Program-made: the position numbers and the translations under genes
Shown here: in pieces, positions 16,371 through 25,140 of the stretch
How positions within the stretch are numbered: the stretch's first letter is position 1
Layout: each line of letters begins with the position of its first letter
The notes under the pieces: model-generated
Databases searched by the model: none
Told to the model about the DNA's origin: nothing
What the model saw: the letters and a program-made list of their open reading frames with translations, nothing else
Source of the DNA: Pseudofrankia nepalensis
GTDB taxonomy: Bacteria > Actinomycetota > Actinomycetes > Frankiales > Frankiaceae
DNA length: 64,000 nucleotides
Assembly (NCBI RefSeq): GCF_016786305.1
Contig: NZ_JADWYV010000003.1
Strand: one strand, 5' to 3'

Positions 16371-17235
16371 CGTCATCGAGGTCGATGACACCACGATGGC
16401 CGCGGCGCTCGGGGTGCGCCCGTGCGACCTGGCGGCGCTGCGCAGCGTGGCGGACGCCAGCCGACCGGAGCCCGACGCGGCGCCCCTGCGGGTCCAGGAC
16501 CTGATCCACTCCCGCCTGCGGTCGGCGGCGTGTGACGACATGATCGACCCGCGCAAGCTGCTCACGGCGCGGCCCCACCCGGTGGAACGGTCGGTGGCCG
16601 GACTACCCCTGATCGACCTGCCCGAGCCGGTGCCCCTGCCCGAGATCCCGCTCGGCGAGGTGATCGAACGGCGCCATTCCAGCACGACGCACTCGTCCGA
16701 GCCGCTGCCGCTGGCGACCCTCGCCGGGCTGCTGGACGGGGCGGCCGGGGTGCGCGACCGGCGCTACGCGTACAACACGCGGAACTTCCCGTTCCGGCGT
16801 GCGCCGTCCGCCGGCGGGTTGGCCCCGGTCGACATCTTCGTGGTGAGCAACGCGGTCGACGGGCTGCCGCAGGGCCTGTACTACTACCGGCCCTCGACCA
16901 GCCAGCTGGCCACGGTGGACACCGGAGTCATGCGGTCGAAGCTCGTCGAGCTGGGCATCGCGGCGGACTGGCTCTTCTACGCGCCGGTCGTGCTCATGCT
17001 CGGGATCTCGATGCCCCGGGTCGCCTGGAAGTACGGTGCCCGCTCCTACCGCTATGTCCACGTCGACCTGGGGGTGCTGACCCAGAACCTCTACCTGGTC
17101 GGCACCGCGCTCGGGCTCTCGACGTGTGCCGTGGCGGCGTTCGACGACGACGCCGCGAACGAGCTGACCCGGCTCGACGGGCGAGACGAGTTCGTCTCGC
17201 TGATGTTCGCCTGCGGCAAGCCGAGCGGGGGCTGA
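16354..17235 (+). CDS. SagB/ThcOx-type azoline dehydrogenase
   Basis: 293 residues. After an N-terminal linker of about 100 residues the nitroreductase fold begins with EVIERRHSSTTHS, the FMN-binding arginines. GLYYYRP and KYGARSYRYVHVDLGVLTQNL follow, then LGLSTCAVAAFDDD, all typical of SagB/ThcOx. Family members oxidise azolines made by the YcaO complex to azoles with FMN. It is cytosolic and would work with the YcaO and E1-like partners as a complex. Overlap with both the previous frame and the tight downstream spacing (3 bp) shows one operon. Confidence 0.85.
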   Translation: MTTTPDVIEVDDTTMAAALGVRPCDLAALRSVADASRPEPDAAPLRVQDLIHSRLRSAACDDMIDPRKLLTARPHPVERSVAGLPLIDLPEPVPLPEIPLGEVIERRHSSTTHSSEPLPLATLAGLLDGAAGVRDRRYAYNTRNFPFRRAPSAGGLAPVDIFVVSNAVDGLPQGLYYYRPSTSQLATVDTGVMRSKLVELGIAADWLFYAPVVLMLGISMPRVAWKYGARSYRYVHVDLGVLTQNLYLVGTALGLSTCAVAAFDDDAANELTRLDGRDEFVSLMFACGKPSGG

Positions 17236-17238
17236 TCC

Positions 17239-17970
17239 GTGGGCCGCCTCCTGTTCGTCGCCGCCCTCGCCCCGGTGTTCGCGACGGTCCTGGCGCTGGT
17301 CGTGTCGATGTCCATCGCGCGCGGCCGAGCCAGCGGCCGGGCGACCGTCACCGCGGTCGCGCCCCTGCTGTACGGCGGCACGGCGGTCGGGTTCGCGGTC
17401 GTCGCCGGTGCCACGGTCGGGTTCGACCCGGAGCAGCTCGGCCTCTGGCCGGCGCACCGCCCGGTCCTGCTGGTCGTCGCGCTCGGCGTCGCCGGCGTCC
17501 TGGCCGGCGTGCTCGGGTATCTCGGTGAGCTGGCCCTGGCGGACCGGGCGGCGCCGGCCGGGGCCCGGGGTACCCCGGTCGGGACGCGGGCGGTGCGCGG
17601 CTGGGCGACGAGCCCGTGGGCGCTGGTCGCGCTGGGCATCACCACCGCGGTCGCCGAGGAACTGCTCTTCCGGGGGTTCCTGCTGACCGGGTTGCGTCGA
17701 GACCTGCCGCTCGCGGCGGCGGTGGTGGTCCAGGCGGCGCTGTTCGGTCTGCACCACGGCTCGTTCGGCTGGCGGGCCATGCCCATCAAGGCGGTTCACG
17801 CCCTGGTGTGGGCGGGGCTCGCCGTGGGTGCCGGCTCGCTGGTGCCGGCCCTGGTCGCGCACCTGGTGTTCCAGCTGTTGGTGTGCCGGCGGCTGGTCAG
17901 CCGCGGCTCGACGACCTCAGCCGTGAGAGGAGGCCGTGATGACCGTGCACGAAGCGCAGCGGCTGTGTGA
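17239..17970 (+). CDS. CPBP-family intramembrane protease (SagE-like)
   Basis: 243 residues with a GTG start three bases after the dehydrogenase stop. Six to seven hydrophobic segments are visible. The CPBP/Abi motifs are present: EELLFRG (EExxxR) in one helix, FGLHHG in the next and a late His in LVAHLVFQ. In streptolysin-S-type clusters the SagE protein of this family is thought to remove the leader peptide. Here it is the natural candidate for cleavage after P-G-G of the 14297 precursor. It could also give self-immunity. The 3' end overlaps the next gene by 32 bp. Confidence 0.8.
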   Translation: MGRLLFVAALAPVFATVLALVVSMSIARGRASGRATVTAVAPLLYGGTAVGFAVVAGATVGFDPEQLGLWPAHRPVLLVVALGVAGVLAGVLGYLGELALADRAAPAGARGTPVGTRAVRGWATSPWALVALGITTAVAEELLFRGFLLTGLRRDLPLAAAVVVQAALFGLHHGSFGWRAMPIKAVHALVWAGLAVGAGSLVPALVAHLVFQLLVCRRLVSRGSTTSAVRGGRDDRARSAAAV

Positions 17971-19231
17971 CGGCCATACCTGGTACGACGGCGGCTGGCT
18001 GCGGATCGACGGCGGCCGGGTCGTCCAGTGGGGCGCCGGCCGGTACGACGGGGACGAAACCGTGCGCCGGCACGCCTGCCTGATGCCCGGGCTCGTCGAC
18101 ATGTACGCGCGGGTGACCGGGTTCGTCGACCGGATCATCCGCAACGACGCGCTCGCGCCGCACTGGGCGTGCGTGGCCCTCATGGCGGAGGCCGGGGTGA
18201 CTGTCGCGCTGGATGTCGGCGGGCACCCGGAGGTGCCGGCGACGATCGCCGACCTCGCCGCGCCCGGCCGCCTCGGGCTGCGCTGGACCGGTCCGGTGCT
18301 CGACGCCCCGCCGGTGCGCGTGGAGGCGACCCGGCTGGTCCGTGACCCGGCCTCGGCCCGCCACGCCGTCGACCTGCTCGCCGCGGAGGGGGCCAGCTGG
18401 GCGCACACCGGCCCGTCGCTGCCCCCGGAGACCGTCGCGGCCGTCGTCGAGGCGGCCCGTACGCAGGGCATGAAGGTGCTTCACCATCCCGGGGCGACGA
18501 CCGCCGCGGCGGCGGCACGCGCCGGGGTGCACCTCGTCGCGCACCTCCCGCTGGTACTGGCCCCGCCGGCTCGGGTGGCCGGTCCCGCCGATCTGATCAG
18601 GTCCTTCGCGGACCGGCCGGCCGGCCGCGTCGACACACTGGCGGTGCTGGCCGGCGAGGGCGTCGGGGTGGTGCCGCTGCTGCACTCCTGGCGCCGGGGG
18701 AGCGTGCTGGAGGACGCGGTCGGCGAGCCCCGGCTGGAGCGGCTCCTCGACGTCGCGCCGTTCCACCGGTACCTGCTGGACATGCGTGGACCCGGTCTCG
18801 CCTTCGGGCGCCGCTACGCCAAGAGCCATCTGGGCTACGAGCATCTCAAGGGCAAGGTGCGAGACGAGTTCGAACGCGGCTGGTCCGCGCTGCTCGACGC
18901 GCTGGCGTACGCCCACGATCACGGCGTTCTCCTGGTACCCGGCAGCGACGCGATCGGGATCTCGCTGGTCCCCGGCTTCGCGGTGCATGACGAGCTCGCC
19001 ATGTGGCAGCGCGCCGGCATCCCCTGGGAGGCGTCGCTGACCAACGCGACCGGCGGCGCCGCCAGCCTCCTGCTCGGCGCGGGCACGTCGCCGTGGCACA
19101 CCGGCGTGCTCGCGCTCTCCACCGATCCGGCCGGGAGCGCCGGTATGGCGGCGGTACTCGCCGGCGCCACGGTCCTGCTGCCCGCGCCGGTCGATGGCCG
19201 GGCCCGACTCGTCGAGGAGGCAACCGCATGA
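17939..19231 (+). CDS. Amidohydrolase-family protein lacking the HxH motif
   Basis: 430 residues. The ATG at 17939 is chosen because GAGAGGAGG lies five bases upstream. The amidohydrolase frame is recognisable: N-terminal beta sandwich, MPGLVDMYARV where PG(L/F)IDxHxH is expected, KVLHHPG and LVAHLPLV histidines, VPGSDA for the late aspartate, and LTNATGGAASLL near the end. The first metal-binding pair is replaced by Y and R, so a binuclear site cannot form in the usual way. Amidohydrolases tailor several RiPPs, for example bottromycin. It may bind or modify the peptide, or hydrolyse with one metal. Confidence 0.8.
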   Translation: MTVHEAQRLCDGHTWYDGGWLRIDGGRVVQWGAGRYDGDETVRRHACLMPGLVDMYARVTGFVDRIIRNDALAPHWACVALMAEAGVTVALDVGGHPEVPATIADLAAPGRLGLRWTGPVLDAPPVRVEATRLVRDPASARHAVDLLAAEGASWAHTGPSLPPETVAAVVEAARTQGMKVLHHPGATTAAAAARAGVHLVAHLPLVLAPPARVAGPADLIRSFADRPAGRVDTLAVLAGEGVGVVPLLHSWRRGSVLEDAVGEPRLERLLDVAPFHRYLLDMRGPGLAFGRRYAKSHLGYEHLKGKVRDEFERGWSALLDALAYAHDHGVLLVPGSDAIGISLVPGFAVHDELAMWQRAGIPWEASLTNATGGAASLLLGAGTSPWHTGVLALSTDPAGSAGMAAVLAGATVLLPAPVDGRARLVEEATA

Positions 19232-20163
19232 CCGCGGTACTCGTCGTGGACGACCTGCGCAAGTCGTACCCGGGCAGGACCGTGCTCGACGGGGTCACGC
19301 TGCGGGTACACGAAGGCGAGACCATCGGGTTGGTCGGACCGAACGGTGCTGGGAAGACCACCCTCCTGGAGTGTGTCGAAGGCATCCGGCGCGCCGACTC
19401 CGGCTCGGTGACGATCGCCGGCGTCACCGCATCGGCCGCGTCGGCGGTCTTCCACCTCACGTTCGGCGCGCAGTTGCAGGAGTCGAGCCTGCCCAACCGG
19501 CTTCGCGTCGGCGAGGCGATGCGGCTGTTCGCCGCCTTCTACGACGAGCCCTGGGACATCGACGACCTCCTGGAGCGCATCGATCTCCGGGAGCAGCGAC
19601 GCACCATGTACGGCAAGCTCTCCGGCGGCCAGAAGCGCCGGCTCACGCTGGCGTTGGCGTTGCTGGGCCGCCCGCCGATGGTGCTGCTGGACGAGCCGAC
19701 CACCGGCCTCGACCCGCATGCCCGGCTGGAGTTGTGGGGGGTACTGGAGCGGCTGACCAGCGGCCGCACCGCGATCCTGCTGGCCACGCACGACATGCAT
19801 GAGGCCCAGGAGCGCTGCGACCGGATCTACGTGCTCGACCAGGCCCGGATGGTGGCCGACGGCCCGGTGTCCCGGCTGCTCGACGAGGCCGGCCTCGTCA
19901 CGAAGATCCGGTTGCCGCATCGGCCGTGGATGGACGAGGTGCTGCGGGCGGTACCCGGCTGGACCGCCTCCCGGGTCGTCGCCGCGACGCACTACGCCTA
20001 CGGGGGTGCGGCGTTCGCGGGCGACGCGGCCGCCGCGCTGCGGCAGCACCTCACCGCCCGGTCCGACGAGCACGGCACACCACAGCTACTGGCGGGTATC
20101 ACGACCGGCCCCGCCGACCTGGAAGATCTCTATCTCATCCGGACGGGGAGGCAATATGCGTGA
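19228..20163 (+). CDS. ABC transporter ATPase of the RiPP operon
   Basis: 311 residues. The start overlaps the amidohydrolase stop as ATGA. Walker A GPNGAGKTT near residue 37, signature LSGGQKRR near 132, Walker B MVLLDEPTTGLD near 151 and the His switch ATHDMHEA are all intact. The type is the drug/NodI subclass that pairs with an ABC-2 permease. The last 90 residues form an extra C-terminal domain. It powers export of the mature peptide and may give self-resistance. Confidence 0.9.
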   Translation: MTAVLVVDDLRKSYPGRTVLDGVTLRVHEGETIGLVGPNGAGKTTLLECVEGIRRADSGSVTIAGVTASAASAVFHLTFGAQLQESSLPNRLRVGEAMRLFAAFYDEPWDIDDLLERIDLREQRRTMYGKLSGGQKRRLTLALALLGRPPMVLLDEPTTGLDPHARLELWGVLERLTSGRTAILLATHDMHEAQERCDRIYVLDQARMVADGPVSRLLDEAGLVTKIRLPHRPWMDEVLRAVPGWTASRVVAATHYAYGGAAFAGDAAAALRQHLTARSDEHGTPQLLAGITTGPADLEDLYLIRTGRQYA

Positions 20164-20956
20164 CGCGACACTGGCCCCGGCCGCACCCGTCGGTGTGCCG
20201 GCCCGGCGGTCGCCGCGCGGGCTCGGCCAGCTCTGCCGGACCGAGACCGTGCTGTTTCTCCGCGAGCCGGCCGCGATGTTCTTCACAATGGTGTTCCCAC
20301 TCGTGCTGCTGCTCTTCGTCGGCGTGGCGTACACCGGCTCGGACGACTCCGGGACGCGGTACATCGACCTTTACGTGCCCCAGATCGTGGCCACGATCGC
20401 GGTCAACCTCGGCGTGCTCGGCGTCGCGATCAACATCGCCGAGTGCCGGGAGAGTGGCGTGCTGCGGCGCTACCGGCTCGCGCCCGTCCCGATGTGGTGG
20501 TTCTGGCTGTCGCAGGTGATCGTCGGCGTCATGATGTTCGCGGTGTCCGCGGTCATCCTGCTCGGCATCGTGTCAGCCGTCTACGGCGTCCGGTTGGACC
20601 ATCCCGTGTCGTTCGCCGCGGTCACCCTGCTCGGTCTCGCGGTGTCATTCGCCATCGGCGTGCTGCTCGGCAACCTGCGGATGCCGCTGCGAAGCATCCA
20701 GATCGCCGGTACCGGTGTGTTCTTCGTGATGTTCCTCGGCTCCGGCGCGGCCCTGCCCAGGGACGCGTTTCCCGACTGGCTGCGCCTGATCACAGCCGTC
20801 AATCCCATGTCACCCATTGTCGACGCGTCCACCGACGCCTACCTCGGTCGGTCGCTGAGCCCACATCTCGTCGTCGGGCTCGGCCTGCTGGTCGTGTTCA
20901 CGGTCGTACTCGTGGAAGTGGCGCGTCGCATGTCCCACCGGGAGTTGGATCGATGA
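20156..20956 (+). CDS. ABC-2 type permease of the RiPP operon
   Basis: 266 residues overlapping the ATPase by 8 bp. The Shine-Dalgarno GGGGAGG lies within the end of that gene. There are six hydrophobic segments, with a cytosolic stretch CRESGVLRRYRLAPVP after the second, which is the conserved ABC-2 coupling region. With 19228-20163 it makes a homodimeric exporter. There is no C39 peptidase domain, so leader removal must be done elsewhere, probably by the CPBP protease. Confidence 0.9.
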   Translation: MRDATLAPAAPVGVPARRSPRGLGQLCRTETVLFLREPAAMFFTMVFPLVLLLFVGVAYTGSDDSGTRYIDLYVPQIVATIAVNLGVLGVAINIAECRESGVLRRYRLAPVPMWWFWLSQVIVGVMMFAVSAVILLGIVSAVYGVRLDHPVSFAAVTLLGLAVSFAIGVLLGNLRMPLRSIQIAGTGVFFVMFLGSGAALPRDAFPDWLRLITAVNPMSPIVDASTDAYLGRSLSPHLVVGLGLLVVFTVVLVEVARRMSHRELDR

Positions 20957-22434
20957 CCATCCTCGGCGATCCCGGATCGGCCGGGCCCCTGCGAAGCGAG
21001 TGGCTGAACCACACCGACCCGCTGCTGCGACCGAGCCTCTCCGACACCGAATTCGGCGCCATCAAAGAGGTGCTGGACTACTACCATCCACACGGGCCGC
21101 TGCGGGCCTTCACCACGTACTTCCGCTCCGGCCTCGGCAAGCCGATGTACGTCGCGCACGGACAGTACTTCGACCTCGACCATGTGCTCGGTCGCATCCT
21201 CGGGGTGCCCGGCCTGAGCACCGGTTTCGGCAGCCAGGTCTACGGCGGAGGCAAAGGCCACGACCTGTTCGGCACCACCGCGTCGTCGGTAGGGGAGGCC
21301 GTCGAGCGGGTGCTCGGCTCCCTCGCGTACGTCACGCACATGGACCGGATCGTGACCGGCTCGTACCGGGAACTGGCCGGCCGAGGGCTGCGGTGCCTGC
21401 ACCCGGAGGAGTTTCCGATCTTCGCTCCGGAACAGCTGGCGACCGACACACGGTTCGAGCCGTGGACCGAGGAGACCAGGCTCGGCTGGATCCAGGGCCA
21501 ACGGCTGCGGTCAGGCGAAGACGTCTACGTACCGGCGCAGCTGGTCATGCTGTTCTACCTGCACGCTCCCGACGAACCTCTGGTCGGGCTCGCGCCGAGC
21601 GGCGGCCTGGCGAGCCACATCAGCCGGCGGGACGCACTGTGGCACGGCATCCTCGAGCTGTTCGAGCGTGACGCGGTCAACCTCCGCTGGTACGGCGGGG
21701 TGCCGCTGGACCGCGTCGTGATCGACCGGCCGCTGCGCAACCCCGCGCTGCGCCGCGTCCTGGAGACCGCCGGTCAACAGCCGGGCGAGATCCAGTTCTA
21801 CCTGCACAACCTCGACCTGCACGGGTACCCCGTGATCACCGCGACCGAGCGGGACCACTGGCTGCGGCGGTACAGCTACTTCGCCGGCGGGGGCGTCTCC
21901 GACGACGCCGAGGAGTCCATGCTCTCCGCGCTCACCGAGTACGCCCAGGCCGAGCGGAGCCTGCGGATCAGCCTGGCGACGCCCGACTGGGAGTTCACCG
22001 AGGCTTTTGGAAGGCAGTTCGCGATCGAGCAGGAGGCGACCGCGCATGACTTCAGCAACTACATCCAGGTGATCCCGTACTACGGATTCGAGGAGAACCG
22101 GCCGCGGGTGTCCTGGTTCTACGACGGCGGCGCCGAGGTGCCCCTCTCCGAACTGCCACAGGGCCGGGAGCACGATCCCGACGGCCGGTGGAACGCCCTC
22201 ATGCGGCTGCTCGACGAGCGCCGATGGGACCCGGTCGTCTTCGACTTCTCACTCCCGCAGTTCCGGCACACCAGCCTCATGAAGGTGGTCATGCCGGAGC
22301 TGACACCGCCATACCCGCCGTCGTCCCCGGGCCTGGGAAACCCGCGCTACCGGACCGTCCCGTTCGAGTCCGGCCACCGGGACCACCCGCTGACCTTCGC
22401 CGAACTCAACAACGAGCCCCTGCCGTACCCGTAG
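20953..22434 (+). CDS. YcaO-domain azoline-forming cyclodehydratase
   Basis: 493 residues. The start overlaps the permease stop as ATGA. YcaO ATP-binding features are present: SVGEAVERVLGSLAY in the middle and RRDALWHGILELFERDAV, the Glu-rich Mg-ATP segment. The C terminus is EPLPYP, the PxPxP motif that positions the active site in azole-forming YcaO proteins. It phosphorylates the amide backbone of the precursor and closes Cys/Ser/Thr side chains to azolines. It needs the E1-like partner at 14524 for leader binding. It is the last gene of the operon, an order that places enzyme partners at both ends. Confidence 0.92.
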   Translation: MTILGDPGSAGPLRSEWLNHTDPLLRPSLSDTEFGAIKEVLDYYHPHGPLRAFTTYFRSGLGKPMYVAHGQYFDLDHVLGRILGVPGLSTGFGSQVYGGGKGHDLFGTTASSVGEAVERVLGSLAYVTHMDRIVTGSYRELAGRGLRCLHPEEFPIFAPEQLATDTRFEPWTEETRLGWIQGQRLRSGEDVYVPAQLVMLFYLHAPDEPLVGLAPSGGLASHISRRDALWHGILELFERDAVNLRWYGGVPLDRVVIDRPLRNPALRRVLETAGQQPGEIQFYLHNLDLHGYPVITATERDHWLRRYSYFAGGGVSDDAEESMLSALTEYAQAERSLRISLATPDWEFTEAFGRQFAIEQEATAHDFSNYIQVIPYYGFEENRPRVSWFYDGGAEVPLSELPQGREHDPDGRWNALMRLLDERRWDPVVFDFSLPQFRHTSLMKVVMPELTPPYPPSSPGLGNPRYRTVPFESGHRDHPLTFAELNNEPLPYP

Positions 22435-22440
22435 CCGCGC

Positions 22441-22676
22441 CCGATGGCAGGAGAGCTCCGCGTCGTCCGGCCACGCGGCGCGGATGCCGCGCCGCTTTCG
22501 TTCCTCGGCGGTGGCGTGCCCGCGGTACGGGTCGGCTCGCGAACGAAGAACCCGCGGCGGACGGCGCCGACCGGGAGCGGGCTTGGCAGTACATCGTCGC
22601 CACCCAGCCCCGCATCGCGAAATACCAAAACAAGTCCCACGGGGAATGTCCCGTAATCCGACTTGTCCGGCAATGA
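22441..22676. pseudogene. Mosaic of gene remnants
   Basis: Positions 22456-22484 match 1142-1170 in 28 of 29 bases. Read on the minus strand this is part of the C-terminal end of the FtsK gene (IRAAWPDDAE). On the plus strand, about 22575-22676 reads WQYIVATQPRIAKYQ and ends IRLVRQ-stop. That resembles the C terminus of a deazaflavin-dependent nitroreductase, on weak evidence. Neither is a complete gene. They suggest past insertion and loss of a second integrative element. Confidence 0.4.
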
Positions 22677-22690
22677 AATGCTGGTTCTGT

Positions 22691-22854
22691 TCGTTCCGTG
22701 GGCCCCCCGGGGGGCCCCGGGGGGGCGGGGGGGGGCCCGGGCCGCGGGGCGGGGCCGGGGGCGGGGGTNNNNNNNNNNCCAACCCACTCGCGGGGCGTGC
22801 CCGCCCCGGGCCCCCCCGGCGCCCCCCCGGGCCCCCGGGGGGCCCACGGAACGA
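22691..22854. repeat. 20-bp inverted repeat around a gap in G/C runs
   Basis: Positions 22691-22710 and 22835-22854 are exact reverse complements. Between them are long G and C runs and Ns at 22769-22778. It lies between the convergent YcaO operon and RTX gene, where a bidirectional terminator is expected. It may be a strong terminator that broke the assembly, or a fold-back artefact. Confidence 0.7.
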
Positions 22855-22866
22855 ATCGACGGCCCG

Positions 22867-23550
22867 TCAGCCGATTTCGCAGTTATCGCCTTGTCCGGGG
22901 ACGAACTGGTCCCCGGAGTCGCGCACGCACACGTCGAAGCCGTCGCCCGCGGTGAGCACGTCGAGGGCGTCGAGGTCCAGGGAATTCAGCGAGTCGTTGC
23001 CGCCCAGCCCCACCAGTACGTCCCGGTAGCCGGCGTCACCGCCTTCCAGGTTGTCCTGACCGAGGCTGCCCCACAGCTCGTCCCGTCCGGCGTCGCCGCG
23101 CAACAGGTCGTTGCCCCAGTTCGTGCCGTGGTTCACAGCGTCGCCGCCGAAGACAAGGTCGTCGCCGCTGCCGCCGAACACCCGGTCGTTGCCCATGAAC
23201 CCGCGGAGGTCGTCGTTGCCTTCGCCACCGAAGATCTGGTCGTCGCCGGTCCAGCCGACGACGAAGTCGTCGCCGCCGTCGCCGCACACGACGTCGTTGC
23301 CCTCGAGACTCGCGATCCGGTCGTTGCCGCCGAGCCCGACGATCACATCGGCATCGCTCGATCCCACCAGGTAGTCCGCGCCGGCGGTGCCCACCACGGT
23401 GGCCGTCAGGCCGTTGCACTGGTAGGTGGCGGCCGACGCTGGCGACAACAGCGTCATGGCCGCGAACGGCGCGACCAACCCGGCCACGGCGATTCCGGCC
23501 ACGCGACGGCGCCGCGTCCGGGCGGGCGTCGAGAACTTATCTGCATTCAT
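22867..23550 (-). CDS. Secreted RTX-type calcium-binding repeat protein
   Basis: 227 residues with GGAGGAGCC upstream of the ATG at 23550. The signal peptide has RTRRRRVAG, a hydrophobic core and a likely cut after SPASA. The body is at least eight RTX-like nonapeptides of the GGxGxDxhx type (GLGGNDRIA, GDGGDDFVV, GGEGNDDLR, GGSGDDLVF and others). These fold as a calcium beta-roll. The C terminus has two cysteines (DVCVRDS, DNCEIG). No catalytic domain is present. Such small proteins may be surface or exopolysaccharide-associated. It converges with the RiPP operon. Confidence 0.85.
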   Translation of the reverse strand: MNADKFSTPARTRRRRVAGIAVAGLVAPFAAMTLLSPASAATYQCNGLTATVVGTAGADYLVGSSDADVIVGLGGNDRIASLEGNDVVCGDGGDDFVVGWTGDDQIFGGEGNDDLRGFMGNDRVFGGSGDDLVFGGDAVNHGTNWGNDLLRGDAGRDELWGSLGQDNLEGGDAGYRDVLVGLGGNDSLNSLDLDALDVLTAGDGFDVCVRDSGDQFVPGQGDNCEIG

Positions 23551-24100
23551 GGCTGGCTCCTCCACATTGTCGGTCGAGGTGCCAACTGTCGCTGGGCAGC
23601 CTGGAGCAGCGCTGACTCGGCGCTGAAACCGCGGTCCATAGGGCTGCGCGACGAATCGCCGCGGGTACGCGCCGACAAGTCGCCAACAAGACTTTACGGC
23701 CCATCGGCATGGCCCTGAACCGACAATTGTGGGTCCAGGGCCATGCCGCGTTTCGGCGCTGGCCCGCTTGACGGCAATCCGGCGACGGCAGTCGGGGCGC
23801 AACTCCGTTACACACGGCCATGAGCCACAACCGCCAAGCCATGCCCGTCTCCGCACGCGGCGCGCAGCCTGGCGCGGCGCGCAGCCTGGCGCGGCGCGCA
23901 GCCCGGCCACGGCGTAGAGCCCGACGTTCACGATCAGGTCGAACAGGCTCTCGGCGGCGCCGCTGACGACGGGGGGCGCTGTCGCCTAGGCGATAGGTCG
24001 GGACTGCTCAAGGTGTTCTCGCGGTCAGGCCGCGGCTGTCAGTGTGGATCTGGGGGACCGAGCGCCGCGATTCATGGCCCGTTTGATCCTGGAGTCTGCG
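23551..24100. other. Intergenic region with a 17-bp unit in three copies
   Basis: No gene is seen. A unit GCGGCGCGCAGCCTGGC occurs at 23857-23873 and 23874-23890, and with one change at 23891-23907. The region holds the divergent promoters of the RTX gene and of the lipoprotein at 24101. Confidence 0.6.
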
Positions 24101-24913
24101 ATGGCCCTTGGCGGAAGCCCTGGCGCGCCGGTGGATTCGGACACCCGGCCCGGGTCGGGCTGGCGTGGCTCGTTCGCGGGCGTCGCCACGGTGGTCAGTC
24201 TGGTGCTCGCCCTCGCGACCGGCTGCTCAGGAGACGGAGACGGGGACGCCGGCTCCGGGATGAGCTCGGGTCCTTCCGCGTCGACCAGGCCGAGCACGGA
24301 ACCCGCCGCGGCGTTCACCGCGTTGCCGGACCTGTGCGCGGCGTTCGACCCGGAGGCGTACCTGGACGTCGGGTTCAACGCGGCCGTGGAACGCGGGGTG
24401 AACGGCACGATGACCCCGATCAGCCTGCACACACCGGGCGAGGCCGCCGGATGCGTGATCATCCTGCCGGACGACAATCCGGGGCCGCGTGTTCACCCGG
24501 GCGCGCCGGTGTCGACCGTAGACGGTGTGCACACGCTGCTCACGGTCACCGTCACGCTCGCCCCTGACAGTGACGGCGAGGCCCTCTATCTGCGGACGCT
24601 CGACGCGCGCCGCGGTGCCGCCGACGCCAGAGTCGACCCGCACACCGGGCCGTGGTCAGCGGCCAGCCAGGTCACCTCCGTCGAAGACCTCTGCCCGGCG
24701 CGCTGGCACACCTGGACGCTGCTGGCCTGGCAGGCCAACGCCGTCTTCGAGGGCACGTACCACAACCTCGCGCCCTGCGACGACGGTTCCCCGTCCAGCG
24801 CGGGCCCGATCGACGACCTGATCCACGATCTGTCCTTCACCGTTGACTTCGACGAGGTGATGGCCCTGCTCCACGACGACCTCGGCGCCGTCACCGACGC
24901 CAGCCACACCTGA
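24101..24913 (+). CDS. Putative lipoprotein (DUF3558-like)
   Basis: 270 residues. The ATG at 24101 has GGAG six bases upstream; the frame is open from 24044. The signal peptide ends in a lipobox LALATGC. A Ser/Thr/Pro/Glu linker follows. The mature domain has a cysteine early (LPDLCAAFD), a second near the middle (AGCVIILP), a third in VEDLCPARW and a fourth in LAPCDDG. The spacing and DPEAYLDVGF context recall DUF3558 lipoproteins of actinobacteria. It would be anchored outside the membrane. No partner gene is nearby. Confidence 0.65.
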   Translation: MALGGSPGAPVDSDTRPGSGWRGSFAGVATVVSLVLALATGCSGDGDGDAGSGMSSGPSASTRPSTEPAAAFTALPDLCAAFDPEAYLDVGFNAAVERGVNGTMTPISLHTPGEAAGCVIILPDDNPGPRVHPGAPVSTVDGVHTLLTVTVTLAPDSDGEALYLRTLDARRGAADARVDPHTGPWSAASQVTSVEDLCPARWHTWTLLAWQANAVFEGTYHNLAPCDDGSPSSAGPIDDLIHDLSFTVDFDEVMALLHDDLGAVTDASHT

Positions 24914-25140
24914 AGCCGCGTTCCTGGGTGTCGAGGTGGATCGGTGCCCGCGGCCAGATCTGGCGGAAGCCCCACTCGACTCGCATGATTTCCGCCTCGC
25001 GTACCGGCACGGGCGCTGTGACCGGAGCACCCACCAGTTGCGGGGCCGACCCGTCAGACCGGGCCAGGGTTCCGGAGGCGATGTGGGCGGACAGCACAGG
25101 CTGGCCGAAGCCCCCGGCGATCGCCGGGGGCTTCGTAGTC

